NCBI RefSeq assembly: GCF_009674675.1
Contig: NZ_WKJC01000002.1
Coordinates: 434,001 to 498,000 of the forward strand
Source: Kangiella sp. HZ709
GTDB lineage: Bacteria; Pseudomonadota; Gammaproteobacteria; Enterobacterales; Kangiellaceae
DNA: 64,000 nt
Direction of reading: 5' to 3'
Positions 28,145 through 37,811 of this stretch are shown here, one piece after another; position 1 is the stretch's first letter; each line of letters starts with the position of its first letter. The translations under genes and the position numbers were made by a program. Under the pieces are notes generated by a model, which was not told the DNA's origin, did no database searches, and saw only the letters and a program-made list of their open reading frames with translations.

Positions 28145-28173
28145 AAAAAAGCCGGCAATTAAGCCGGCTTTTT
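28145..28173. terminator. Bidirectional intrinsic terminator, pseudo-receiver gene / rplQ
   Basis: An 11-bp stem with GCCGGC core, flanked by an A-run and T-run (28146-28156 and 28163-28173, 6-base loop), lies between two converging genes. On the minus strand it ends the alpha operon. Confidence 0.9.
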
Positions 28174-28197
28174 AAATTTCTGATAAGAAACTAAAGA

Positions 28198-28596
28198 TTA
28201 CTCTTCAACGGCTTCTTCTTCGAAATCTTCTTCTACAACTGGACGATCAACTAACTCTACGTATGCCATTGGAGCGTTGTCACCTGGACGGTTTCCACAC
28301 TTCAAAATACGTAAGTAGCCACCTGGACGCTCTTGGTAACGAGGGCCTAATTCAGCGAACAATTTTGCAACAGCAGCATTGTTACGGATACGAGCAAATG
28401 CCAAACGACGATTAGCAACAGTATCTTTTTTCGCTAAAGTGATTAGCGGCTCAGCAACCATTCTTAACTCTTTTGCTTTTGGCAAAGTAGTTTTGATTAA
28501 TTCATGCTCAATTAATGACGCAGTCATATTTTTGAACATAGCCTTACGGTGTGAGCTGTTACGATTTAATTGACGACCTGATTTACGATGACGCAT
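28198..28596 (-). CDS. rplQ: 50S ribosomal protein L17
   Basis: 132 aa, with the standard start [21 protein letters not shown] and an acidic C-terminal tail ([13 protein letters not shown]) slightly longer than in E. coli (127 aa). L17 sits near the peptide exit tunnel. It is the last gene of the alpha operon, 117 bases after rpoA; that gap contains a perfect 9-bp hairpin (28670-28691). Confidence 0.98.
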   Translation of the reverse strand: MRHRKSGRQLNRNSSHRKAMFKNMTASLIEHELIKTTLPKAKELRMVAEPLITLAKKDTVANRRLAFARIRNNAAVAKLFAELGPRYQERPGGYLRILKCGNRPGDNAPMAYVELVDRPVVEEDFEEEAVEE

Positions 28597-28669
28597 ATTG
28601 AGTTCCTCACTCTATTTAATCTCAGCCTGCAATAGTACTGAGAAAGCTTGAATAATATTTAAACAAATC

Positions 28670-28691
28670 AGGCGCTATCAAAATAGCGCCT
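28670..28691. other. Intercistronic stem-loop between rpoA and rplQ
   Basis: A perfect 9-bp stem (AGGCGCTAT / ATAGCGCCT) with a 4-base loop and no U-run. It is therefore not a classical terminator; an RNA processing or 3'-end stabilising site is more likely. Confidence 0.6.
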
Positions 28692-28713
28692 TAAACTATT
28701 GAGCGACTATCAA

Positions 28714-29694
28714 TTATCCTTCTAGGATACTTGATGGAGGCCAATTTTCTAAACGCATGCCTAAAGATAGTCCGCGAGATGCTAAAACGTCTTTAATTTC
28801 AGTTAACGACTTCTTACCTAAATTAGGTGTTTTAAGAAGCTCAACTTCGGTGCGCTGTACTAAGTCACCAATGTAATGGATGTTCTCAGTTTTTAAGCAG
28901 TTAGCTGAACGAACCGTTAACTCTAAGTCATCAACAGGACGTAACAAGATTGGATCTACTGCTGGTTCTTCTTTTTCAGGCTCAGCTTGCTTCTCGTCTT
29001 TCAAATCAACGAAAGCAGCTAATTGCTCTTGAAGAATAGTCGCGCTACGACGAATTGCTTCTTCAGGATCGATAGTACCATTGGTTTCTAAATCCAATAC
29101 TAATTTATCTAAGTTAGTACGCTGTTCAACACGTGCAGCTTCTACTGTGTATGAAACTTTTTTCATTGGACTGAAAGAAGAGTCTACGTGTAGAACACCA
29201 ATTGGCTTATCTTCGCCTTCTGGTAATTTGCGAGTATTTGAAGCTTCATAACCGCGACCTAAACGAACGTTAATACGCATATTCAAAGCGCCGCCCTTGT
29301 TTAAAGTAGCGATATAATGGTCTTTATTAATGACTTCAGCACCAGTCACTTCTGCTATATCAGCAGCAGTAACAACGCCTTCACCTTTTTTCTGTAAGGT
29401 TAAAGTCGCTTCTTCTTTATCTTCAAGAAGAACAGCTAGGCCTTTCAAATTCAAAAGGATATCAATTACGTCTTCTTGTACACCCTCAATTGCAGAGTAT
29501 TCATGAAGAACGCCGTCGATTTCAACTTCTGTCACAGCCGCACCTGGCATAGATGACAGTAATATACGACGAAGAGAATTACCTAAAGTGTGTCCAAAAC
29601 CACGCTCAAATGGCTCCAAAATAACGCGAGCTTTAGTGCCTTCGTTAGATTCAACCTTAATCTGACGCGGAGTTAGAAATTCAGTAGCTGACAT
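28714..29694 (-). CDS. rpoA: RNA polymerase alpha subunit
   Basis: 326 aa (E. coli 329). The alpha dimer nucleates polymerase assembly, and its C-terminal domain binds UP elements and activators. N-terminal domain motifs [20 protein letters not shown] and the C-terminal domain [36 protein letters not shown] segments are intact, joined by a charged linker (about 235-248, [11 protein letters not shown]). Flanked by stem-loops in the gaps to rpsD and to rplQ, which may set its level separately from the ribosomal proteins. Confidence 0.99.
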   Translation of the reverse strand: MSATEFLTPRQIKVESNEGTKARVILEPFERGFGHTLGNSLRRILLSSMPGAAVTEVEIDGVLHEYSAIEGVQEDVIDILLNLKGLAVLLEDKEEATLTLQKKGEGVVTAADIAEVTGAEVINKDHYIATLNKGGALNMRINVRLGRGYEASNTRKLPEGEDKPIGVLHVDSSFSPMKKVSYTVEAARVEQRTNLDKLVLDLETNGTIDPEEAIRRSATILQEQLAAFVDLKDEKQAEPEKEEPAVDPILLRPVDDLELTVRSANCLKTENIHYIGDLVQRTEVELLKTPNLGKKSLTEIKDVLASRGLSLGMRLENWPPSSILEG

Positions 29695-29752
29695 AATATC
29701 CCTCTTCTAAGGATTAAAAATTTTCGTAATTAAACGTTTTATATAACGCACA

Positions 29753-29782
29753 AAAGCCTGATAGTAAAAACTCTCAGGCTTT
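29753..29782. other. Intercistronic stem-loop between rpsD and rpoA
   Basis: A perfect 9-bp stem (AAAGCCTGA / TCAGGCTTT) with a 12-base loop; on the minus strand it is followed by only four T. It may be a weak terminator or a processing site that lowers rpoA relative to rpsD. Confidence 0.6.
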
Positions 29783-29802
29783 GGCGTATTAAACCTTGTA
29801 GA

Positions 29803-30423
29803 TTACTTCGAGTAAAGTTCCACAATTAGGTTTTCATTGATGCTAGCATCAAGCTCAGAACGCTCAGGCATACGCTTGAAAGTTCCTTCCATCTTCTTAG
29901 CATCAATATCAATCCATTCTGGCATATCACGCTGTGCAGCCAATTCTAAAGCAGCAGTAATACGTGCTTGCTTTTGAGATTTTTCACGCACAGAAACAAC
30001 GTCTTCAGACTTAACAACATATGAAGGAACGTTCACTGTTTTACCATTAACTAGGATTGCTTTGTGGCTTACTAGTTGACGAGCTTCGCTGCGAGTTGCA
30101 GCGTAACCCATACGGAAAACCACGTTATCTAAGCGAGATTCTAAAAGCTGTAACAAGTTACCACCTGTAGCACCTTTTAAACGATCTGCTTCTTTATAAT
30201 AGTTACGGAATTGACGCTCTAATACACCGTAGATACGACGTACTTTTTGCTTTTCACGCAACTGTAAACCATAGTCAGATAAACGACCACGGCCTGCACC
30301 GTGTTGACCTGGTTTAACTTCAATTTTACACTTAGTTTCAATTGCACGTACGCCTGATTTGTGACCTAAGTCTACACCTTCACGACGCGACAATTTTAAC
30401 TTTGGACCTAAATATCTAGCCAT
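29803..30423 (-). CDS. rpsD: 30S ribosomal protein S4
   Basis: 206 aa, equal to E. coli. S4 is a primary 16S rRNA binder and the regulator of the alpha operon. The S4 RNA-binding domain ([30 protein letters not shown]) is in the middle. A zinc-free N terminus is typical of Proteobacteria. The gene lies 24 bases after rpsK and 108 bases before rpoA. Confidence 0.99.
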   Translation of the reverse strand: MARYLGPKLKLSRREGVDLGHKSGVRAIETKCKIEVKPGQHGAGRGRLSDYGLQLREKQKVRRIYGVLERQFRNYYKEADRLKGATGGNLLQLLESRLDNVVFRMGYAATRSEARQLVSHKAILVNGKTVNVPSYVVKSEDVVSVREKSQKQARITAALELAAQRDMPEWIDIDAKKMEGTFKRMPERSELDASINENLIVELYSK

Positions 30424-30447
30424 TATTAACTCCCGTTAATCTCTTGG

Positions 30448-30837
30448 TTATACGCGACGCTTCTTAGGCGGACGACAACCGTTGTGAGGGACTGGTGTCA
30501 CGTCAGTAATGTTAGTGATCTTGAAACCTGCAGCGTTCAATGCACGCACAGCAGACTCACGACCTGGTCCAGGACCTTTAACAAATACTTCAACATTTTT
30601 CATACCCATTTCTTTAACTACTTGAGCAGCGCGATCAGACGCAACCTGTGCAGCGAAAGGAGTAGATTTACGTGAACCACGGAAGCCAGAGCCACCGGCA
30701 GTTGCCCATGAAAGAGCATTACCTTGGCGGTCTGTGATGGTGATGATGGTATTATTAAATGACGCGTGAATATGCGCCATACCGTCAACAACATGCTTTT
30801 TGACTTTCTTTTTCGTAGAACGAGGTGATTTAGCCAT
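30448..30837 (-). CDS. rpsK: 30S ribosomal protein S11
   Basis: 129 aa, equal to E. coli. S11 lies on the 30S platform near the mRNA exit. Motifs [22 protein letters not shown] and [11 protein letters not shown] at the C terminus are standard. It follows rpsM by 17 bases in the alpha operon order rpsM-rpsK-rpsD-rpoA-rplQ. Confidence 0.99.
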   Translation of the reverse strand: MAKSPRSTKKKVKKHVVDGMAHIHASFNNTIITITDRQGNALSWATAGGSGFRGSRKSTPFAAQVASDRAAQVVKEMGMKNVEVFVKGPGPGRESAVRALNAAGFKITNITDVTPVPHNGCRPPKKRRV

Positions 30838-30854
30838 GTTTAATAATACCTAAA

Positions 30855-31211
30855 TTATTTCTTAATAGGTTTGCGCGGACCTTTACGGGTACGAGCATTT
30901 GTCTTCGTACGCTGACCACGAAGTGGTAAGTTACGACGGTGACGAATGCCTCGGAAACAACCCAAGTCCATCAAACGTTTAATATTCATGTTGATTTCGC
31001 GACGCAAATCACCTTCAACGGTAAATTTGCTCACCTCGTTACGTAGATTTTCAATTTGATCTTCGCTCAAACTTTTGATCTTTGCAGTAGGTTCAACTCC
31101 TGCATCAGCACAGATTTTCTGTGCACGAGGACGACCGATACCATAGATAGCGGTCAATGCGATCTCAGCATGCTTATGTACAGGAATGTTAATACCAGCT
31201 ATACGAGCCAT
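30855..31211 (-). CDS. rpsM: 30S ribosomal protein S13
   Basis: 118 aa, equal to E. coli. S13 is at the 30S head and contacts the P-site tRNA with its basic tail ([18 protein letters not shown]). First gene of the alpha operon, with its own candidate promoter nested in a hairpin just upstream (31249-31287). Confidence 0.99.
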   Translation of the reverse strand: MARIAGINIPVHKHAEIALTAIYGIGRPRAQKICADAGVEPTAKIKSLSEDQIENLRNEVSKFTVEGDLRREINMNIKRLMDLGCFRGIRHRRNLPLRGQRTKTNARTRKGPRKPIKK

Positions 31212-31248
31212 TAACAGGTTCTCCTAAAATGTGATTAGCAAGCTTCAA

Positions 31249-31287
31249 AAGGGCGCGTATTCTAACGCCCTTGAACTTGAAAATCAA
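31249..31287 (-). promoter_or_regulatory. Alpha-operon promoter with the -10 in a terminator-like hairpin loop
   Basis: On the minus strand TTGATT (31282-31287), a 17-base spacer and TAGAAT (31259-31264) form a good sigma-70 promoter for rpsM. The -10 hexamer lies in the 10-base loop of a perfect 7-bp stem (31249-31255 with 31266-31272, AAGGGCG/CGCCCTT), followed by four T. The hairpin would close the spc operon after rpmJ, while the promoter starts the next one. Confidence 0.6.
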
Positions 31288-31300
31288 CCAATTAAATTAA

Positions 31301-31414
31301 CTAACCTTGACGCTGTTTATGGCGTGGGTCAGTACAGATTACACGTACCGCTCCGTGACGACGAATCACTTTGCAGTTACGGCACATTGCTTTTACAGAA
31401 GCACGAACTTTCAT
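31301..31414 (-). CDS. rpmJ: 50S ribosomal protein L36
   Basis: 37 aa, read directly from sequence as [14 protein letters not shown] followed by [19 protein letters not shown]. The zinc ligands Cys11, Cys14, Cys27 and His32 of the zinc form of L36 are present. It is the last gene of the spc operon, 16 bases after secY. The stop is TAG. Confidence 0.97.
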   Translation of the reverse strand: MKVRASVKAMCRNCKVIRRHGAVRVICTDPRHKQRQG

Positions 31415-31430
31415 AAGTTACTCCAAGACG

Positions 31431-32771
31431 CTAGCGACCACGAACTCGACCGCCAGGGCCTTGTTTGTGGAGGTTTGCTTTCTTTAAAACTGAGTCATAT
31501 TGCTGTGACATTAAGTGCGCTTGCACTTGAGCCATAAAATCGATAGCGACAACAACGATGATCAGTAGTGAAGTTCCACCGAAGTAGAACGGATAATTAA
31601 AGAACAAGATTAAGAATTCAGGTAACAAACATACGGCTGTCATGTAAAGCGCGCCCCAGAATGTTAATCGGGTTGTAACTTTATCAAGATAACCAGCAGT
31701 TTGTTGCCCAGGACGAATACCTGGAATGAACGCACCTTGTTTCTTCAAATTTTCAGCTGTATCACGTGGGTTTTGAGTCAATGCAGTATAGAAAAATGCA
31801 AAGAAGATAATACCCGCCGCATACATCAGCATATATACAGGCTTACCTGGCTGTAAGTTCTGCGACAAAGTCGTAAACCAAGTTACTTCAGCAGAACCGG
31901 TAGAGAACCAAGACAATAATGTACTTGGGAACAATACGATACTGGAAGCGAAAATTGCTGGGATAACACCCGCAGCATTGACTTTCATTGGTAAATAACT
32001 ACTTTGTGCAGCGTAAACTTTATTGCCTTGTTGGCGCTTAGCGTAATTAATAGTAATACGACGCAAAGCTCTTTCTACCCAAACGATAAAGTAAACAACC
32101 GCTAAAGCAAAAACACCAAACACTAAAATTTCTAGTACATTACGAGTGCCGTCATAAGCATCGCTGAACATTTGGGCGATTGATGGCGGAAGACCCGCGA
32201 CAATACCAACCAAAATAATGATTGAAATACCGTTACCAATACCACGTTCAGTAATTTGCTCGCCTAACCACATCAAGAACATTGTGCCCGTTACCAGAGT
32301 AACAATTGCCACAAAATAGAAAGAAAAATCTGGATTATCAACTAAGCCTGGAATCATAGCCGGTAACTGAGTCGACATACCGAATGCCTGTACAGTTGCT
32401 AAGATAACAGTGAAGTAGCGCGTATATTGATTAATCTTACGCTGCCCAGCTTGACCTTCTTTCTTAAGTTCTTTTAATGGCTGATGAACATAAGTCATGA
32501 TTTGCATGATAATCGAGGCCGAAATATACGGCATGATACCTAATGCAAAAACAGACGCACGCTCTAAAGCACCACCTGAAAATACGTTTAATAGATCACT
32601 AATTCCTGTGCTTTGCGCTAAAAAGTCCGCTAATACCGAACCATTAACACCAGGAACCGGAATAAAAGATCCAATTCGGAATACCACAATAGCAAGAAGC
32701 ACAAACAACAAACGTTGTTTGAGCTCCGATAAGCCACCGCTTTTCGCTAACTGCTGTGGATTCAAGGCCAT
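31431..32771 (-). CDS. secY: Protein translocase channel subunit SecY
   Basis: 446 aa (E. coli 443), with ten hydrophobic helices expected. SecY forms the protein-conducting pore of SecYEG in the inner membrane. N-terminal signature [26 protein letters not shown] and the later [26 protein letters not shown] segments are diagnostic. It overlaps rplO by one base and precedes rpmJ, the usual end of the spc operon. Its partner secE is also in this window (62045). Confidence 0.99.
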   Translation of the reverse strand: MALNPQQLAKSGGLSELKQRLLFVLLAIVVFRIGSFIPVPGVNGSVLADFLAQSTGISDLLNVFSGGALERASVFALGIMPYISASIIMQIMTYVHQPLKELKKEGQAGQRKINQYTRYFTVILATVQAFGMSTQLPAMIPGLVDNPDFSFYFVAIVTLVTGTMFLMWLGEQITERGIGNGISIIILVGIVAGLPPSIAQMFSDAYDGTRNVLEILVFGVFALAVVYFIVWVERALRRITINYAKRQQGNKVYAAQSSYLPMKVNAAGVIPAIFASSIVLFPSTLLSWFSTGSAEVTWFTTLSQNLQPGKPVYMLMYAAGIIFFAFFYTALTQNPRDTAENLKKQGAFIPGIRPGQQTAGYLDKVTTRLTFWGALYMTAVCLLPEFLILFFNYPFYFGGTSLLIIVVVAIDFMAQVQAHLMSQQYDSVLKKANLHKQGPGGRVRGR

Positions 32772-33217
32772 TATTCAGCCGCCTCTTCCACTTTGCCGCC
32801 TGCCGCTTCGATAGCTGCTTTAGCACCTTTAGTCACACGGATACCGTTAGAAACAGTAACTGCGCGATCGATACTACCAGACAACATAATTTTAACGTTA
32901 AGGATTTTGTTAGTGATAAGTCCAGCTGCTTTCAAGCTCAACATATCAATTACTTCACCTTCAACTTTTGCCAATTCGCTCAAGCGAACTTCAGCCGTTA
33001 CCAAAGATTTACGCGATTTGAAACCGAACTTCGGTAAGCGTTGTTTCAATGGCATTTGACCACCTTCGAAACCAATTTTCACTTTACCGCCCGAACGCGA
33101 TTTTAAACCTTTGTGACCACGACCTGCAGTCTTACCATCGGTAGAACCGATACCACGACCAACACGCTTGGCTTTTTTCTTACTACCAGGAGCTGGCATT
33201 AAAGTATTTAAACGCAT
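32771..33217 (-). CDS. rplO: 50S ribosomal protein L15
   Basis: 148 aa. L15 contacts 23S rRNA domain II and helps late assembly of the large subunit. N terminus [20 protein letters not shown] and the glycine-rich [11 protein letters not shown] stretch are standard. It overlaps secY by one base, implying coupling, and follows rpmD by four bases. Confidence 0.99.
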   Translation of the reverse strand: MRLNTLMPAPGSKKKAKRVGRGIGSTDGKTAGRGHKGLKSRSGGKVKIGFEGGQMPLKQRLPKFGFKSRKSLVTAEVRLSELAKVEGEVIDMLSLKAAGLITNKILNVKIMLSGSIDRAVTVSNGIRVTKGAKAAIEAAGGKVEEAAE

Positions 33218-33221
33218 GTCA

Positions 33222-33404
33222 TTACTCCTCTACAGAAACCATGTAGTAAATTTTGTTTACCATACCGCGAGTTGAAGCAGTATCTTCAACTTCTACTGTA
33301 TGACCGATACGACGCAAGCCTAAGCCAGTTAAACACGCTTTATGCGCTTTTAAACGGCCAATGCTAGAACGCGTCTGCGTTACTTTCATCATTTTCTTAG
33401 CCAT
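33222..33404 (-). CDS. rpmD: 50S ribosomal protein L30
   Basis: 60 aa, normal length. The segment [25 protein letters not shown] is the L30 signature. It lies between rpsE (four bases) and rplO (four bases) in the spc operon. Confidence 0.98.
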   Translation of the reverse strand: MAKKMMKVTQTRSSIGRLKAHKACLTGLGLRRIGHTVEVEDTASTRGMVNKIYYMVSVEE

Positions 33405-33408
33405 GGTC

Positions 33409-33912
33409 TTAGTCCAAAATCTCTTCTACAGTTTTACCACGCTTAGACGCCATCATTTCTGGAGAAGACATTTGCTTCAAACCATTAATAGTTGCGCGAA
33501 CAATATTAATTGGGTTTGTAGAGCCTACGCTTTTCGCTAAAACGTTTTGTACGCCTAACACTTCAAATACCGCACGCATTGCACCGCCGGCAATGATACC
33601 AGTACCTTCTGATGCTGGTTGCATATATACCTTAGATGCGCCGTGACGGGCATTAATTGGGTGTTGCAATGTGTGACCGTCTTTCAAATCAACTTGAATC
33701 ATGTTACGACGAGCTTGCTCCATTGCTTTTTGAATTGCAGTTGGAACTTCTTTCGACTTACCACGACCGAAACCGATTTTTCCTTTACCGTCACCAACTA
33801 CTGTTAAAGCAGTGAAACCGAAAATACGACCACCTTTAACAACTTTAGCAACACGGTTTACGTTGACTAACTTCTCAACTAAACCTTCTTGATTTTCTAC
33901 TTCTCTAGCCAT
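33409..33912 (-). CDS. rpsE: 30S ribosomal protein S5
   Basis: 167 aa, equal to E. coli. S5 has the N-terminal dsRNA-binding-like domain ([22 protein letters not shown]) and a C-terminal domain; it contributes to decoding fidelity and the mRNA entrance helicase. The spectinomycin-loop region ([14 protein letters not shown]) is of the wild-type form. Located 11 bases after rplR. Confidence 0.99.
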   Translation of the reverse strand: MAREVENQEGLVEKLVNVNRVAKVVKGGRIFGFTALTVVGDGKGKIGFGRGKSKEVPTAIQKAMEQARRNMIQVDLKDGHTLQHPINARHGASKVYMQPASEGTGIIAGGAMRAVFEVLGVQNVLAKSVGSTNPINIVRATINGLKQMSSPEMMASKRGKTVEEILD

Positions 33913-33923
33913 CTGTCGTCACC

Positions 33924-34277
33924 TTAGAATTGTAAGCCTTTTTCACGAGCCGCATCAGCTAACGCTTGAACACGACCATGATATTTGAAACCACTACGGT
34001 CAAAAGCAACTTGCTTTACGCCCGCTTCCAAAGCACGCTCTGCTACTAGAGTGCCTACTTGCTTCGCTGCATCTACGTTGCCAGTATATTTCACGTCGCC
34101 GCGAACTGACTTTTCAACTGTAGAAGCGCTTGCAATTACAGAACCATTTTCGCCAGAAATTACTTGAGCGTAAATATGACGAGGTGTTCTGTTCACGACT
34201 AGACGGTTAGCGCCTAACTCGTGCATTTTCGCGCGGCTTTTGGTCGCACGACGAATACGTTGGATTTTCTTTTTCAT
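33924..34277 (-). CDS. rplR: 50S ribosomal protein L18
   Basis: 117 aa, equal to E. coli. L18 binds 5S rRNA with L5 and L25. The C-terminal [30 protein letters not shown] is characteristic, with a basic N-terminal arm. It follows rplF by 13 bases in the spc operon. Confidence 0.99.
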   Translation of the reverse strand: MKKKIQRIRRATKSRAKMHELGANRLVVNRTPRHIYAQVISGENGSVIASASTVEKSVRGDVKYTGNVDAAKQVGTLVAERALEAGVKQVAFDRSGFKYHGRVQALADAAREKGLQF

Positions 34278-34290
34278 ATCTTAAGCCCTA

Positions 34291-34821
34291 CTACTTCTTC
34301 TTAGCTTCTTTACGAACAATATGCTCGTCAACGTAGCGTACACCTTTACCTTTATAAGGCTCTGGTGGACGGTAAGCGCGAATCTTCGCTGCTACTTCGC
34401 CAACAACTTGCTTGTTCGCACCCTTGATCACAAGTTCAGTTTGTGAAGGCGCTTCAACTGTGATGCCTTCTGGAACGTCGTGAACCACGGGGTGTGAGAA
34501 ACCGAGGGTTAAGTTAACTTTCTTACCTTGAACGTTAGCACGATAACCAACACCCACTAACTGAAGTTTCTTTTCGAAACCGTCAGTTACGCCAACAACC
34601 ATGTTGTTAACTAAAGAGCGGTAAGTACCAGCCATTGCCCAATTAGTAGCAGTTTCAGACGGTGCGAAAGTAACTTCGCCATCTTCAACCTTAATTACTA
34701 CGTCTTGGTGCATTTTCTGTTCAAGAGTTGATTTTGAACCTTTTACACTGATCACGCCATTGCTGATGTTTACATCAACACCTGAAGGAATAGATACAGC
34801 GCTTTTTGCTACACGTGACAT
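34291..34821 (-). CDS. rplF: 50S ribosomal protein L6
   Basis: 176 aa (E. coli 177). Two tandem RNA-binding domains, start [17 protein letters not shown], the junction [26 protein letters not shown] and the C-terminal [14 protein letters not shown] are typical. L6 lies near the sarcin-ricin loop where elongation factors bind. Confidence 0.99.
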   Translation of the reverse strand: MSRVAKSAVSIPSGVDVNISNGVISVKGSKSTLEQKMHQDVVIKVEDGEVTFAPSETATNWAMAGTYRSLVNNMVVGVTDGFEKKLQLVGVGYRANVQGKKVNLTLGFSHPVVHDVPEGITVEAPSQTELVIKGANKQVVGEVAAKIRAYRPPEPYKGKGVRYVDEHIVRKEAKKK

Positions 34822-34833
34822 CTTAAATTCCCC

Positions 34834-35226
34834 TTACGCTACAGTACAGATGACTTCACCACCGTGACCCGCTTTACGCGCAGCACGATCGCTCATGACA
34901 CCTTTTGAGGTTGAAATAATTGAAACACCTAAACCGCCAATTACTTTTGGTAATTCGTCTACTTTCTTATAGATACGTAGACCAGGACGACTAACACGTT
35001 TCAATTCATCAATTACTGGACGACCTTGGTAGTATTTTAATTCAACCGTCATAGTCGCTTTGACTTCGTCAGAAACGCTATAACCAGAAATAAAACCTTC
35101 ATCAGCCAACACTTTAGCAATTGATGCTTTTAATTTTGAAGCAGGCATGTTTACGTTTTTCTTCGCAGCAGCTTGGCCGTTACGAATACGAGTCAACATA
35201 TCTGCAATAGGATCTTGCATACTCAT
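34834..35226 (-). CDS. rpsH: 30S ribosomal protein S8
   Basis: 130 aa, equal to E. coli. S8 is a primary 16S rRNA binder and in E. coli the translational repressor of the spc operon (binding near the rplE start). [16 protein letters not shown] and the C-terminal [19 protein letters not shown] are diagnostic. It follows rpsN by 15 bases. Confidence 0.99.
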   Translation of the reverse strand: MSMQDPIADMLTRIRNGQAAAKKNVNMPASKLKASIAKVLADEGFISGYSVSDEVKATMTVELKYYQGRPVIDELKRVSRPGLRIYKKVDELPKVIGGLGVSIISTSKGVMSDRAARKAGHGGEVICTVA

Positions 35227-35241
35227 GATCTATTCTCCCGA

Positions 35242-35547
35242 CTACCAGCTTGCTTTAACTAAACCAGGAACGTTACCTAACATAGCTTGCTCACGTAATT
35301 TGTTACGGCATAAACCGAACTTACGTAAAACGCCATGAGGACGACCTGTTACACGACAACGGTTACGTTGACGACTTGGACTTGCATCACGTGGTAACTT
35401 TTGCAATTTAACTTGTGCTTCCCAAACCTGCTCTTCAGTAGATTCTGGATTGTTAATGATTGCTTTAAGCTCCGCACGTTTAGCTGCGAATTTCGCTACT
35501 GTTTTGGTGCGCTTTAGTTCGCGCTGAACCATAGATGTTTTAGCCAT
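35242..35547 (-). CDS. rpsN: 30S ribosomal protein S14 (zinc-independent form)
   Basis: 101 aa. The long S14 form, with no CxxC zinc motif, as normal in gammaproteobacteria. [34 protein letters not shown] is the conserved C-terminal half. It follows rplE by ten bases in the spc operon. Confidence 0.99.
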   Translation of the reverse strand: MAKTSMVQRELKRTKTVAKFAAKRAELKAIINNPESTEEQVWEAQVKLQKLPRDASPSRQRNRCRVTGRPHGVLRKFGLCRNKLREQAMLGNVPGLVKASW

Positions 35548-35557
35548 TGCGCGTTCC

Positions 35558-36097
35558 TTATGATTTCAATGGGAAGTTGAACGCATCTAATAAAGCACGC
35601 CCTTCTTCATTGTTAGCTGCAGTCGTAGTAATAGTAATATCCATACCACGGATTTTATCAACTTTGTCATAATCAATTTCAGGGAAAATGATCTGCTCTT
35701 TGATACCTACAGAATAGTTACCGCGACCGTCGAATGATTTAGGGTTTAAACCACGGAAGTCACGAATACGAGGAATCGCAATTGAAATAAAGCGCTCAAG
35801 GAATTCCCACATACGCTCACCACGTAGTGTTACCTTGCAACCAATTGGATAATCATCACGAATTTTAAAACCAGCAACAGATTTGCGAGCTTTAGTGATA
35901 ATTGGTTTTTGGCCTGATATTGCGGTCATGTCATTGACTGCGTGTTCCAGTATTTTCTTGTCCGCAATAGCTTCACCGAGACCCATGTTTAATGTGATCT
36001 TGGTAATGCGTGGGACTTGCATAACTGACTTGAAAGCAAACTTCTCTTGAAGCTCACTTACTACAGTCTCTTTATAAAAGTTGTGCAGTTTCGCCAT
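35558..36097 (-). CDS. rplE: 50S ribosomal protein L5
   Basis: 179 aa, equal to E. coli. L5 binds 5S rRNA and contacts the P-site tRNA. The motifs [45 protein letters not shown] and [18 protein letters not shown] are standard. In E. coli the S8 repressor site is around this start codon; I have not verified it here. It follows rplX by about 40 bases. Confidence 0.99.
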   Translation of the reverse strand: MAKLHNFYKETVVSELQEKFAFKSVMQVPRITKITLNMGLGEAIADKKILEHAVNDMTAISGQKPIITKARKSVAGFKIRDDYPIGCKVTLRGERMWEFLERFISIAIPRIRDFRGLNPKSFDGRGNYSVGIKEQIIFPEIDYDKVDKIRGMDITITTTAANNEEGRALLDAFNFPLKS

Positions 36098-36137
36098 TTT
36101 TAAATTACCTATTTAAAATAAACTAAAGGCAGAGCGA

Positions 36138-36449
36138 TTAAATCGCGCCGCCAGTTTTCTTAAAGAAGCGTTCTTTTGTCTCTGGGTTGATACCAACGCG
36201 ATCAGCCTTACCCGTTTCTGGGTTATAGATGGCAACGTTAGATGAATCCAAAGCAGCTTCTTTTTCTACGATACCACCTTCAGTAGGCATACCGTCAGCA
36301 CCTTGACTTGGTTTAGTATGTTTCTTTACCAAGTTGATGCCTGAAACAATCACGCGGCCGTTAGGCAATACACGGTTTACAGTTCCGCGCTTACCTTTAT
36401 CTTTGCCTGCGATTACGATGACTTCGTCGTCTTTCTTAATCTTTTGCAT
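36138..36449 (-). CDS. rplX: 50S ribosomal protein L24
   Basis: 103 aa from the ATG at 36449 ([22 protein letters not shown]), preceded by the purine-rich AAGAGAGAT. An upstream in-frame start at 36482 would add 11 residues inside rplN and is not homologous, so it is rejected. The KOW motif ([13 protein letters not shown]) is at residues 12-24. L24 initiates large-subunit assembly. It begins 13 bases after the rplN stop. Confidence 0.98.
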   Translation of the reverse strand: MQKIKKDDEVIVIAGKDKGKRGTVNRVLPNGRVIVSGINLVKKHTKPSQGADGMPTEGGIVEKEAALDSSNVAIYNPETGKADRVGINPETKERFFKKTGGAI

Positions 36450-36462
36450 GATCTTATCTCTC

Positions 36463-36831
36463 TTACAAAACTTCAGGTGCAAGTGATACGATCTTCATGA
36501 ACTTGTCACCACGTAATTCACGTGTTACAGGTCCAAAAATACGAGTACCGATTGGTTGCAAGTTACTGTTCAACATAACAGCCGCATTGCCGTCAAACTT
36601 GATCAAAGATCCGTCTGGACGACGTACGCCTTTACGAGTACGAACAACAACTGCGTTCAACACATCACCTTTTTTAACTTTACCGCGTGGAATCGCTTCT
36701 TTTACGCTCACCTTGATAACGTCACCAACGTTAGCATAACGGCGATGCGAACCACCCAGCACTTTAATACACATTACTCGACGGGCGCCTGAGTTATCGG
36801 CTACGTCTAGCATTGACTGCATCTGGATCAT
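36463..36831 (-). CDS. rplN: 50S ribosomal protein L14
   Basis: 122 aa (E. coli 123). L14 forms an inter-subunit bridge. [28 protein letters not shown] and the C-terminal [12 protein letters not shown] are diagnostic. It is the first gene of the spc operon here, with its own candidate promoter in the 112-base gap after rpsQ. Confidence 0.99.
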   Translation of the reverse strand: MIQMQSMLDVADNSGARRVMCIKVLGGSHRRYANVGDVIKVSVKEAIPRGKVKKGDVLNAVVVRTRKGVRRPDGSLIKFDGNAAVMLNSNLQPIGTRIFGPVTRELRGDKFMKIVSLAPEVL

Positions 36832-36869
36832 GGTTTTCTCCGCTTAAACCCGCGCTAAAATGGCGCGAG

Positions 36870-36899
36870 AGTATACCATTAAATTTCTAAAATTCCTAA
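36870..36899 (-). promoter_or_regulatory. Candidate spc-operon promoter (extended -10)
   Basis: On the minus strand TTAGGA (36894-36899), an 18-base spacer and TGG-TATACT (-10 at 36870-36875) with the TGn extension. E. coli has its spc promoter at the same junction between rpsQ and rplN. The -35 overlaps three bases of the hairpin at 36897-36929. Confidence 0.55.
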
Positions 36900-36929
36900 C
36901 CCCAAGAAAAACTTTCTTTCTCAGGGTTA
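36897..36929 (-). other. Stem-loop at the S10/spc operon junction
   Basis: A long imperfect stem (outer TAACCC/GGGTTA, continued by AGAAA/TTTCT with wobble pairs, about 13 bp) follows rpsQ on the minus strand. No proper U-run follows, so intrinsic termination is uncertain; processing or partial termination is possible. Confidence 0.5.
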
Positions 36930-36943
36930 ACCGATGTTGCTAA

Positions 36944-37201
36944 TTAGTTAGCCTTTGTAACAATCTCAACCAATTTAAAAGACTTGGTTTTTGAAAGTGG
37001 ACGGCACTCAACTACCTTAACTACATCACCCATGTTGCACTCATTGGCTTCATCGTGTGCGTGGATCTTAGAAGAACGTTTCATGAATTTTCCGTATAAA
37101 GGATGCTTCACTTGACGCTCGATAAGAACCGTAATGGACTTATCCATCTTGTCACTAACGACCTTGCCTTGTAATGTGCGTTGAATTGATTCAGTGCTCA
37201 T
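36944..37201 (-). CDS. rpsQ: 30S ribosomal protein S17
   Basis: 85 aa (E. coli 84). S17 is a primary 16S rRNA binder with an OB fold. [32 protein letters not shown] is the signature. Its start overlaps the rpmC stop by one base. It is the last gene of the S10 operon, followed by a stem-loop. Confidence 0.99.
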   Translation of the reverse strand: MSTESIQRTLQGKVVSDKMDKSITVLIERQVKHPLYGKFMKRSSKIHAHDEANECNMGDVVKVVECRPLSKTKSFKLVEIVTKAN

Positions 37202-37392
37202 TATGAACCCGCCTTTTCGTTGATGATGGTTTTAACACGAGCGATGTCACGACGAATCACACGAATTTCATGAGTCGTTTCCATCTGGCCCGTAGCCTTT
37301 TCCATACGCTTTTTGAACTGTTCTTGTAACAACTCGATAAGTTGTACATTAAGCTCTTCAACGCTTTTTTCTCTCAAATCTACAGCTTTCAT
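37201..37392 (-). CDS. rpmC: 50S ribosomal protein L29
   Basis: 63 aa, equal to E. coli. Two helices with motif [31 protein letters not shown]29 borders the tunnel exit and is a docking point for trigger factor and SRP. It overlaps rplP and rpsQ by one base each. Confidence 0.98.
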   Translation of the reverse strand: MKAVDLREKSVEELNVQLIELLQEQFKKRMEKATGQMETTHEIRVIRRDIARVKTIINEKAGS

Positions 37393-37799
37393 TACATCAC
37401 CGTACGTTTAACGAAAGTAGTTTTGAAAGGTAACTTAGCTGCTGCTAAAGCAAAAGCTTCACGCGCTAAACCTTCATCAATACCTTCTACTTCATATAAC
37501 ATGCGACCAGGTTGAATCTGCGCTACCCAATATTCAACAGAACCTTTACCTTTACCCATACGAACTTCTAATGGCTTCTTAGTAATTGGTTTGTCAGGGA
37601 ATACACGGATGTAAACTTTACCTTGACGCTTCATGTGACGAGTCATGGCACGACGAGCAGCTTCGATTTGACGAGCTGTCATACGACCACGGCCTGTTGC
37701 TTTTAATCCGAACTCACCAAAGCTTACGTTCATGGTTTGAGAACCACGGTTACGAAGCTTATGTTGCTTACGGAATTTAGTTCTTTTAGGTAATAACAT
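37392..37799 (-). CDS. rplP: 50S ribosomal protein L16
   Basis: 135 aa (E. coli 136). L16 helps position the A-site t[22 protein letters not shown] and [19 protein letters not shown] are characteristic. It overlaps rpmC by one base and follows rpsC by 12 bases. Confidence 0.99.
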   Translation of the reverse strand: MLLPKRTKFRKQHKLRNRGSQTMNVSFGEFGLKATGRGRMTARQIEAARRAMTRHMKRQGKVYIRVFPDKPITKKPLEVRMGKGKGSVEYWVAQIQPGRMLYEVEGIDEGLAREAFALAAAKLPFKTTFVKRTVM

Positions 37800-37811
37800 T
37801 ATTCGCTACCC

